Below are positions 25,501-34,814 of a stretch of DNA of 52,948 bases, piece after piece (positions within the stretch are counted from its first letter, which is position 1; each line of letters starts with the position of its first letter). The notes under the pieces were generated by a model. The model was given only the letters and a program-made list of their open reading frames with translations. It made no database searches and was not told the origin of the DNA. Origin of the DNA: Lingula anatina (taxonomy: Eukaryota; Brachiopoda; Lingulata; Lingulida; Lingulidae); assembly GCF_001039355.2 (NCBI RefSeq), contig NW_019774781.1:26649-79596 (forward strand). Direction: 5' to 3'. Made by a program: the position numbers and the translations under genes.

Positions 25501-25931
25501 GACGGCTACAGCAGTGACACCTGCAGGAGAATTCCTCAGTGAAGATGAAGAGACAAAAACCCACAAGCGAAAATTGTCAGAAATGGAGGAGAGCAGTGAT
25601 CAGGTTAGTGAAGGATGATAAAACATGGTCACAACTACATGTGGGTGGCAGAAGACGCCTTGGGCTATGTCTTCTTTTTTATAGCACCCAAAGGAATTGA
25701 TGTGTAGCCCCACCTAGCAGGTGGGAATTATTTTCTTCCTTCTGAGCTCCTAACTGGGCCATCTTTATCAACTAGTAGTTCAATATTATCAACCTTATTT
25801 TGGAAAGAAAACAACCAAATAATTGAGTTTTATTATGAAACTAATCTTTATTCATTAATTTTTTTCTGTTTTCTTTGCAGGTGGAGAGCATGTTGGCTAG
25901 TTTTGTAGATGCCCAACCAGACTCAGACTGA
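17728..25931 (+). CDS. PELP1: PELP1 (Rix1-type) ribosome-biogenesis protein
   Basis: Sixteen exons give 812 residues: 17728-17841, 18727-18791, 19077-19182, 19399-19548, 19904-19975, 20165-20224, 20637-20787, 21183-21312, 21576-21663, 21921-22015, 22560-22670, 22990-23128, 23540-23743, 24254-24463, 24911-25603 and 25881-25931. All phases close. The RIX1/PELP1 helical-repeat region includes WTRLLIQIIK, GYAPASIHRLACYVLG and CHKLLGSLHDTLDQLYEG. The C terminus is acidic and low-complexity with a basic KKSKR-type patch. PELP1 works in the nucleolar Rix1 complex (with TEX10, WDR18 and SENP3 in mammals) in 60S maturation; the vertebrate protein is longer, with a far longer Glu/Pro tail. Exon 9 must start at 21576: the AG at 21554-21555 would shift the frame into a stop. 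Exon 10 ends inside a four-copy 60-bp repeat carrying alternative donors, which could add 20, 40 or perhaps 60 in-frame residues. It converges with the dehydrogenase gene downstream. Confidence 0.93.
19559..19590 (+). repeat. (CT)n in PELP1 intron 4
   Basis: About 16 CT units start 10 bp after the exon 4 donor. Confidence 0.9.
21961..22200 (+). repeat. 60-bp tandem repeat x4 spanning PELP1 exon 10 end and donor
   Basis: Four head-to-tail 60-bp copies. Copies 1 and 2 are identical, copy 3 differs by one base, copy 4 by a few. The unit holds the last ~55 bp of exon 10 plus the 5' splice site (AAG then GTATGT), so the donor exists three times and a mutated fourth (ATG then GTGTGT). The period is 20 codons and every copy is open in the PELP1 frame (LPFLHTSVLRVLSCLIS per copy). 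Confidence 0.97.
22217..22338 (+). repeat. 122-bp duplicate, copy in PELP1 intron 10
   Basis: This segment is identical base for base to 28173-28294, in the same orientation. It starts AACTTTTTTCTAGAGATC and ends GTTTTTTATGTGAAAA. The flanks are unrelated. Confidence 0.95.
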
Positions 25932-26528
25932 TAGCGACAATAATTTGTGGTTTAAAAAAACATCAGGTGAAGATAAATTTTGGACAGCGTCTTTGATTTT
26001 GAAGGATCACAGATTGGACTCGGTGTGAATTATGAAGGGTCGATGATAAGTGTTTGCTACATAATTGAGAAGAAGTTGAGAAATGGGGCACTATTTGGAC
26101 AAGAAAAAACTGGAGACATGACCACTGATTATCAAAATATTTCATGCTAGTCATGGCATCTGTTATTGCTACACTGGAATTAGGGATGGGGAGGAAGTTC
26201 TTGCCTGACATTGTAGAGAAAATTGACCCACATTTAGTAACAACCTGAGTAAGATTCTCAATTATAGTGGATCAAAAATCAATTAAACAAAGAAATAAAG
26301 TAATGAAAAAGGTAAATATAATAATAAATTCTTGAGTCTTAGTATTTTGTTTTGTTTTATTTATATATTTTTTACAATTTCGGTTTCAGAAAATGCACGG
26401 TATGGATTTCTAATTACAGAAAAGCTTTAAATAACATAAATGTTCTGGAGAATAGTTTAACAAACTGAATTTGATGACTGTAAAAGGCGTGAACTTGGCA
26501 GATGGGCAAAGGCGGCAGTTGTCCCGGA

Positions 26529-28985
26529 CTATAACGAGTCGTGGATGGCGTGGAGGCAAATATGGCGGACCTGAGAAATGAAGATAAAATAGACTAATAA
26601 ATGCAGAAAGACGGAAAAGACAAACATCTCACCTTTATGAAGGAAAATTTTTGACCTGAACACTCTGTAAAATAAAGGATTTCAATATGCCCTTGGAGGT
26701 CATTTTGTGCTGTCCCTTGTCTGTCCCTAATTCTTATCATTAAGTTTAACATACGTCCCAAAGTTAGTGAATTTTTACTTACGTTGACACATGGCGGGGC
26801 ACTGAGGGCAAAGGTCACGGCGGCAGCGACATCGTCCGGTTGAAGACTCTAGCAAAAATAGGACGTATTTAGATTCACACATTGTACAAGCTCGGTCGAC
26901 CCAACTCAGTGGGGTATACTCGCTTAAGTGCATTCAGTGAAACCAGCTTTATAAGCACACAATAAGTAAAATCTGTTCGACTGCTTGAAGAGGCGTATCA
27001 GACAATTAAGCTGATTCCACGCAGGGGCGGATTGAGGCAGTCTTCTGGGTCTTCCGGAAGACGGTCAGATTTTCAAGTTTGTATTGACGGGTATATCATT
27101 TTTTGTCGGAAGACGGTCAAAATTGAAGATGGATCGGCAAAGATAATTTGAAAGCCTGACAGGAAATAACTATGGATCCGCCTCTGCCACGGATTGCACT
27201 TAGTGAAAATCCCCCGAAGACTTGGGCCGTCCCAGCTAGTTCTGTGTGTGAATCTTACTGCGGTCATATATCAATAATAAATTGATAATCCATCAGGTCA
27301 ATTGGTATGAAAATGCGTATCCTTTTGTTAGAACCATGTAAACAATTTTATAAAACCATTTCTTTGGGAATATTATTTCACCTAATACAAAAAAAAAATA
27401 AAATAAAATAAAATGTAGTAAATTGCATTTCAAGTTATATGAAACTACTTAATAACAATGTGCACTTTATTTTGGTTTAAAAATATCCTCCATACCTGAA
27501 AATAGTCTCAAAAGACTTCTTATAAACCTTATAGACTGAGTGCACTGGATAAATTCAAGCTTATCTTTTATTTCAGAGGAAAACGTGGCGTGTCACAGAC
27601 CTATCATAAGCGGACACAGTCTACAACAGGCCCAAAACGGTTTAAGATTAAGGAACCGTTCCAATAACCCTACCGTTCTAGCTCGATCGATCTATCTCCT
27701 CGTTGTTTTCCCTTTTTGCATTCAGTTTAAAGGGATAATAACTTTTTGTATGAGATCTATATATCACAATAAAAACATAGTGAATAACTCATAGAAATAC
27801 AATATATTCTGTTTTACCACAAAAACGGCAGTTAAAACTATTATTCTAATATCTGAGCTTGTCTTTAGACCACGTGACCTCCATTAATGGCTATACTCTT
27901 TTTAGAACTTTTTAGAAAAAAAAACAGGGACTAACTTTAAATGTAAAAATGGATTCATTAACCATTGGCAAGTATGGGAAAATTGTTTACTCCAGGAAAA
28001 TTTATTTTTTGGCCGAAACGAAGTAAATATCTTGCACGCTCCCTCGTAACTTAACGTGCTTGGATAAAGTCGAGAAATCTTTGTGGCCCATGTTATTTAT
28101 GCTGCTTGTCAAGGGGGCGTGTCAGACAATTAAGCTAATTACATTGTCTGCGCCTAAAGTGGCGAGAATCCCAACTTTTTTCTAGAGATCTTTAATTTCT
28201 CTCTTTTTACTTCTTAACTGATGCCATTTTCTAAAAAAATCAATTAAGAATTGTAAAAAATTCACTACCCTTGCTGAAGTTTTTTATGTGAAAAAACGAT
28301 CGATCCTGCTACATGTAGTGCGATAAGTTTAGGGGATCCCATTCCATTTACCTAGATCGATTTAACACGATCGATCCATCTCCGAGGGGCTTCTCGATAA
28401 ATTTTCAGCTTAAGCGGCTCTGATGTTTGGCACGTCTACCGAAGCTGTGAGGGGGTAATAAACTATCGTTCAACAGATTCAGATGGCGTGCCAGTCATCT
28501 AAGCCGCTAATTAGCTGAAAGCAATTTAGCAAGAAACCCCTCGGAGATAGATCGATCTTCTTAGATCGATCTAAGTATAAGAATGTGGTCTTAGTTCCCA
28601 AGTATTTATTGTAGCTTACATATTCTGGGCAGAAGAAGCTGGCATCAAATAACCCTCTCACGAGCGGAGTGTCGACCAATGCAGGGCTAATGACCTAGTG
28701 ATAACGAATGATATTTTCTTTAACAGGATGCCAATATATACATTAAGAAAATTTACTTAGTAAAATCATATTATATAACCGCCCATCTATGGAGACCCGT
28801 GCGTTGCAAAGGACAAGTAATTATAATAACACATATACGACCCTTGTTGTACCAGTATTGTACAATTACATTTACTCTGGCTTGTGCTTGTCCAAATTCT
28901 TTTTGCTTAATTGTCTATTTAATTGTCTATTTAATTAATTATTGTCTGAACTGTTATAGTAGTTAATTATCTTGAGCCCAAATAT

Positions 28986-29021
<36 letters not shown>

Positions 29022-30805
29022 CCGTCGTCCTAATTTTCGTTTTCTCCTTTCTCAGCTCGTGTCGTAGGCCCTCTGTGAAAGCGTTCAGAGCTTGCTTTGT
29101 TGGGGTATACATGTGACATGGGACGTCTGCATGGACCGTGCTTCCACACACACTATAAACAGAGAAAAGTGTGGAATTCAGCACGGATAACAGGTTCATC
29201 ATATTTGGGATGTGATTTTAAAAGTTTTCACATAGGGGCCATTCAGAATAGATAATCCGAGTACTAACTGATCCTCCGACTAAATATGGCCGACCCCACT
29301 TCAAAACCGATGCCGCAAATTCCATGTTGGTCTCCTGGCAGGGGCCTAGCAATTAAACCTCGGAGCTGAGATTTAATACGTTTAATGGCGCGTGTAATTG
29401 ATGACCTGATCATTTATCTATTAGTAGGTCATGATAATAAATATTTATACCACGGCTGGCCCTTCAAACAATAGTATAATTGTACTTTTCTACCTAGTAT
29501 GCCGCATACAGTGGACGACGAGCAGTTGAAACTAGTATGTATTCTGTTTAGAACTGGTGTATGTATTACCTGCTGATGTTGATAATGTGCCCGTCATCCC
29601 TGTTCCTTTCTTGTATGGACTGAATGGTCAGCTGGGAAACGGTGATGACAGCGAATACATTCACCTGGAAAAAGGCTTTAGACTTATTCGCAATATACGG
29701 TCGTCCAATTGAAATGAGTATTTTGCCTATCTGAATCATATTCTAAACCTTACCAAATGGCACCATTCGCCATCTACAATACCAACATTTTCGGGGCCCT
29801 TAAGCGGACTCCACACCAAGTGGGGGGGGGGGGGGAGACTTTGCATCCGCGGACCCCCCTCAAACAATCCTGGATCCGCCCCTGCACCTGGATACTGGAT
29901 CTTACCGTAAAACGACTAACAATATGCTGAAAACATAGCAGCTGAGTTCTCTTACATCATACAATGTCTTGGTATCAGATAAAGGACCTGTCTTGCAATC
30001 CTGGTAGAAGTTGACTCCAGCGTTGTTAACGCATACGTCGACACCGCCCAACTGTTCCTTGATCTTTTGAAACATGGACTCGATCTCTTCTGTTTTGGTA
30101 AGGTCGCACTTCATTGGAATCAAACGACCCTTTTCGCCCTCAAGTCCCGTGGCTGCTTTCTGGAATACAGATACATATGTATTCAAACATCTGTCCTTCC
30201 AATGACAAAAATTAATTGATCAGTTTTGTGATTATCGTATTTAACATCTTAGTTACTCAACTAAACGTCTATATGTAGGAAGATGTTAGTTGGAGGTCGG
30301 TATTCTATACTAACGTCTATTCTACATCGCCCGAACGCATATGAGTTGTTGAATAAAGTATATCTATCAAATAATGCCAATGGAGAAAGAAAATAGAAAT
30401 AAAAGTAATAGATAAGGACTAGCCACGAATTGTTTGGGTATGGCACAATTATCATTGACAACTATCTCTATATGGCCCAAAATTCGTATTTTATAGATAC
30501 ATGTATATAGGACATGTACCTGGAAACAATTCTTTTAAAGAATTTGTCCTTGGCTATTTTGTAATTTTCCGAGAACACAATTTAATAGCAGTTATAGTGC
30601 TTCTCGCCGAGACATTCAATCTTTATTTTCTTCTTCTTCTACTTCTTCTTCTTCTTCTTCTTCTAAAACATACCTGCATTCCTTCCACGTGTCTGGCACA
30701 TCCAACCACCACCATACCATTCTTAACAAGAGACCGAGCAATGGCTTCTCCCATCCCCTTTGATGCTCCTGTTACCAAGGCAACACGTCCTGCCCAGCGA
30801 TCCAT
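26529..30805 (-). CDS. DHRS11: DHRS11-like short-chain dehydrogenase, copy A
   Basis: Seven exons on the minus strand: 30674-30805, 29956-30159, 29570-29664, 29023-29152, 28620-28694, 26783-26848 and a putative terminal 26529-26570, giving 247 residues. The N terminus MDRWAGRVALVTGASKGMG has the TGxxxGxG cofactor motif. CARHVEGMQ, CVNNAG (structural NNAG), RDDGHIINIS and the catalytic pair YTPTK (YxxxK) follow, then VISPALVDTP and SLQPDDVAAAVTFAL. This is a classical NADP-dependent SDR closest to DHRS11, a ~260-residue 17-beta-ketosteroid/carbonyl reductase; the substrate here is unknown. The terminal exon (VRHICLHAIHDSL) does not match the usual C terminus but is in phase and kept in copy B, so it is the least certain part. 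Introns contain (CTT)n at 30628-30664, (TC)n at 28988-29018 right after the exon 4 donor, and several MITEs. It is convergent with PELP1. Confidence 0.88.
26911..27214. mobile_element. MITE family 2 carrying a nested MITE
   Basis: The ends (left CGCTTAAGTGCATTCAG, right GATTGCACTTAGTG) match the family at 10798-10955 and 40116-40248. The right arm is split by the 165-bp element at 27022-27186. Removing that insert and one CCACG copy restores an arm that fits the other family members. It lies in intron 5 of dehydrogenase copy A. Confidence 0.7.
27022..27186. mobile_element. hAT-like MITE nested in another MITE
   Basis: A 165-bp element with inverted ends CAGGGGCGGATT and GGATCCGCCTCTG. It is flanked by the 5-bp duplication CCACG (27017-27021 and 27187-27191). 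The end sequence resembles hAT-type termini. A related right end (GGATCCGCCCCTG) lies at 29872-29884. Confidence 0.82.
28106..28172. mobile_element. MITE family 2 fragment
   Basis: A single arm (GTGTCAGACAATTAAGCTAATT and GCGCCTAAAGTGGCGAG) similar to the right half of the copy at 40116-40248. It ends exactly where the 122-bp PELP1-intron duplicate begins. Confidence 0.55.
28173..28294 (+). repeat. 122-bp duplicate of PELP1 intron 10 sequence
   Basis: Identical to 22217-22338. It sits in intron 5 of dehydrogenase copy A, between a family 2 MITE fragment and a GATCGATC-rich palindromic element. Confidence 0.95.
28351..28575. mobile_element. palindromic MITE, family 3
   Basis: Two inverted arms of about 90 bp (28352-28440 and 28480-28575) flank a short centre. 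They share AGATCGAT, ATCTCCGAGGGG, AGCGGCT and TGGCACG with mirrored copies. It ends 44 bp from exon 5 of dehydrogenase copy A. A related single arm lies at 50091-50193 in copy B. Confidence 0.72.
29815..29884. mobile_element. fragment with hAT-like right end
   Basis: A G-run followed by GGATCCGCCCCTG, matching the right terminus of the element at 27022-27186. No matching left end was found, so it is probably truncated or diverged. Confidence 0.45.
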
Positions 30806-32589
30806 TTCTGAAACAACTTCATATTAAAAACAAATTTTCATTGGCAAAAACTTGTCGACTCTTTGCGAGGGACAAGGTAAAACGACGGAGAGGGGGGTGG
30901 GGCACAAAGCTTAACTTATTTTAATGCACTCTACATGACGCGTTTGCATATAATTCTTTCGATAATTGTGCATGGAGCCATCGTTAGATCTGCGATCATA
31001 CACATATATGATAACCTCGTATCCCCTGTTATGGAAACCATATGTGTTAATCACATTATTCATTACGTTACGTGCACGTATATGTCGGATGTACGGTATG
31101 TTGTATTAGAAATGCAGGGCATGTTGAATCAGTGAGGTAAACATATACACCAGTGGTTGTCAGCAAGTGCTTTAATTTCATCCAAAACCCTATATGAACT
31201 AAATACGAGAACCTAAGGGAAATCCTAGTTTAAAAAAAGCCCTGTCGCGCTGTAAAAGAAAAGCAGATTTGCAAGAAATAATATAAATATGGAACAGGAA
31301 ATACATCTTTAATGTAAACCTCACTTTGGCCCCCCCCCCCCCCCACCCTCCCACGTGACTCCAAGTCACCCCCACGACAATCCCCTTATATATACGCCGT
31401 TGGTTGGATATGGCACATACTATATAACGTCTATTAACTAGGGCATCTAAAATAGTATAAACTCAAAGTATGGGCACAGATATGTTGTAACAGACTACTA
31501 TATCTGAGCCTGTTATCTGACAGTACTCACGCAAAATGCGTGAGGTGTACGTCTGTCCACGTTTGTCTAACAGCAGGTGAGTCTTTTTTTTTTTCTCGAC
31601 ACCCGGAAGCCTCATCAAACGCCACCTTTGTTTTACTCCCAAATAAGCAGGGCTTTACTTACTCATTGTCAATGTGATAAGAGCCAAAAACAAGGACGCC
31701 GGTAGCTATTAAGCGGAAAAAATAGAGCGCAAACTCACCTTTCTACAATCTCCTTACCTCTTGTCGTTTTTAGTCAACGTAAATGGCAGAGTTATAACAG
31801 AGAGGTAGACTTCCAGTGACCTCAAAAACCTTAAGTTTCAACCGGTCGATATCAACTATAACGTGACTTGAAACCACCTTCAATCGTGCTTTATACACAT
31901 GTACCAGTTTATACCTATTTATAGCCACGAGTGAAATGACCTCGTTCTTCAGGCTAAGCATTTACAACTGGGTCAAAATGTAGAAACTTTTATAGTCTTA
32001 AGGTCGTTATACGAAACATTTATGGAACTATGCGGTTTTCTATATAGTTCATAAATATTTTAAAGTTGGGTATTTCCATTTATAAAACACAGCACATGTG
32101 CATTATAGTAATGCTGGCTCTATGAACAAAATAGCACTAAATATGCAAAATGATAAAGCAAAAAAAAAGTTTGCATACACACCAAAACGTACCTCCAGGC
32201 TAAAATAGGTTACATGTATTATTATTATTGATAAATAATTCCAATCTTAGATAAACTCAGAAAATAAACAGCAGACCATATGCTGATATATCTTCCCTAG
32301 CTTTTGTCCTCAGCTTCACTGCCTTGCAACTTTTGACCAGGTTTTGCTACGCTTACACTGGTACAGTGCCGCCGGAATCTACCTTTACCAAAGGGCCGCA
32401 GGGACTCCCAACCCTGCGCCGCATGGTCGAACAATGGCTTGTTTCCTTGACAGTTCCCGAGTGATGGAGCTATTTGAGGTACACATAAGAGTTTACCTCT
32501 GTTTTACATGCACCAATATAATCATGCCCAATTCCCGTGTCATCACACTGCGATCTGGCAAATATGCAAGGTAATAAATAAGACGCGCA

Positions 32590-32636
32590 AATGTTGGCCA
32601 TGGTTTAAAACGGGCCATGTATATGGTGGAGGCAAA
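32590..32636 (-). pseudogene. relic of the dehydrogenase terminal-exon segment
   Basis: The plus strand here (GTTGGCCATGG, then TTTAAAACG, then GGTGGAGGCAAATATG) aligns with 47985-48036 and 26520-26570, the proposed terminal exons of both dehydrogenase copies. The reading frame is not preserved. No other dehydrogenase exon lies nearby. Confidence 0.55.
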
Positions 32637-32875
32637 TATGAGACAGTTGTACCATGTTTCTGTACCCGGCGTCCAGGTGTCCACCCCACCCCATTCCCCA
32701 CCACACCCCCCTCCTACTGCGTGATAAGGCGCTTGGCCAATGAACAGAATGACCAGGGCAGCGAGATTACATGCTTATTGTAAAATATGACTTTTAAAAC
32801 TGCGGTACTGATACATTTCAAAGTATATCAGAGTGATCAAGACCATGGGAAATTGAAGAAAGCTGTTGTGATTGG
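32637..32875 (+). pseudogene. decayed copy of PELP1 exon 14 and following intron
   Basis: It aligns with PELP1 24345 to about 24590: GTACCATG, TTTCTG-CCCGGC-TCCA-GTGTCC, TGCGTGATAAGG, GACAGAATGACC-like text, then TTATTGTAAAATATGA from the intron. Indels destroy the frame. Because intron sequence is included, this is a genomic duplication and not a processed copy. Confidence 0.75.
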
Positions 32876-34814
32876 TTGACTGTTTTCTTTTTTTCTTGAC
32901 ACCCGCAACTGCCAACTGCCGTCTTTGTTTTATCACGACCAGGGACCCAATAAGCGTGCGTATATTTTGTTTGATCTCACAAGAGCGAGAAAGATAGAGA
33001 GAGTTGCGGTTTGTTTTACACTTATTAAAATCGCTTTTATTTTAAAATCATCACTAACCTCTACTGAACGTGGTGGATCTTATGAATTTTAAATGGATTT
33101 TAGATTTAAAGTAAATTAGTAATAAGTAGCAGTAACGGAAGTAGTAGCAGATGTTTTGTTGTTGTTTGAGGGAGGGATCGCTGTCCTCTGGGTATTTGCC
33201 TTTATACGGCGGTGTTTTAAATACTTGTTTATAATTTACTCGTGACTTACCTTCCTTTTGAAAGTTTACGTGTAGTCCAGGTTTGCCACAAAATTCGTTC
33301 GAAAGTTTTCTTGAGGTGTACGTGAATTGCATTCCACGCTATAAAAGTTTTATTTCAGTATTTGTACAATGTCTTTTGAATAGGTTTATAACATTCGGTT
33401 TAATGATTCAGTGTTTTGCGGCTTCTCAAGGTTTGATTTCTTTTTTAAAAAGTTGGCTGGGTCCACTTTATTCAACTATTTAGCTGAAATTTTGTAAAAT
33501 ATTTAAAATCAAAATTCGTAACTAAGTTATGACAACTATCCTTCATTTTGGCAGGAAAGGTCCCAGAAAACGGAAATTCATGGGGTAAGCGACACTTTTC
33601 CCATACGTTCTAACGATTAATAATACGTATCAACCTAACAATATAAAAATTTAAAAATAATAAAGCAATAAATCAAATTCCACTTTTTAACGATTTTTTT
33701 TCAAGTACAAAGTCGATGTTCATACTTGAACCCTAGATATTTGGTTATCACGAGACTCTCGTGCTGTGACCTAGTTTAAACCAATTCATGTGGGCAGGAA
33801 AAGACATTATGGAAGAAAAGGCTCAGGCTGTCCTTCGAAAACGCGAACTCGTTTACCGGAAAAGCTTCAGTAAACACATTATCTGCCTGTTCAAGCTCAC
33901 CTACTCCACTTCTACCCTTAGTCTACGGACACTATAAAAGTAGCTTGTTCATTGTACCTTTTCATGTGTAAACTTTACAGTGCCCCTAAACGTAGCGGCA
34001 GTTTTGAGTATCTTCCATTCAAAGGAACTGCTCAGCGGTGAATCTGCATTTGGATGTCATTAGTCCACAATGAAACGTAAAACAGGTTTAATTTTGCTTA
34101 ATTTAATTTAATTGGATTTGCTGTAGATTTTCATTGAAAAATACATATTTTTTTAAAGGAAGAAGATAATCTTAATGTTTAAATAATTAATTGCTTATCA
34201 AAAAACATTATCTCCTAAAAATATAAACACATTACGCGTGCTCGCCATGTGCCAAGTTTGACAGATATGGCTGATACCACAGTAAATAGTAGGTACACCA
34301 AAAATCAGTTTGCCTCATTGTCAACGGGCATTATGCATAATAACTAGCAGTATCGCTAAACAATGTGCGCAAAAGTCGATCAATTTTTATGGTATTAAGA
34401 GGAGATTAAGGTCATAAATAATGGCACACTAGCGAATGTTTTACACAACGGATAAAAGCTATTCTCTCAAGCTCTGCTGAATTGCAGTTCGAATTCAACA
34501 TATTTTGCGTATCAAGTACTTGGATATTATCTAATAAAGAGATATTCCCATATTATGCAGTTTCACCCATACCGCTCATAAGTTGATCCAGATTCACAAG
34601 AGTTCTCGCTCTTTCTCTTATAGTCTCGTATAATGTAACTTACTGCAGTATAAGGTTATCTAGTATGGCGACCACATTCAATGCTCTTCCGTAGACATCC
34701 TTATCACTATCTGTATTTTCCAAATAACCCGCCTTTCGGATTGTACTAGCTGTCCTAATGCTTACACATCACTAACAAGTGCTTTCTAATAATTGCTGTG
34801 GAGCTCATGTTTTG

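Larger units (their letters stand above)
30806..34814. other. intergenic region between dehydrogenase A and the NB-ARC gene
   Basis: No intact gene was found. It contains poly-C at about 31329-31344 and the PELP1/dehydrogenase relic at 32590-32875. The segment at 32340-32460 is open in more than one frame but matches nothing I recognise. The 34 kb part probably includes the 3' flank of the minus-strand NB-ARC gene. Confidence 0.5.
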
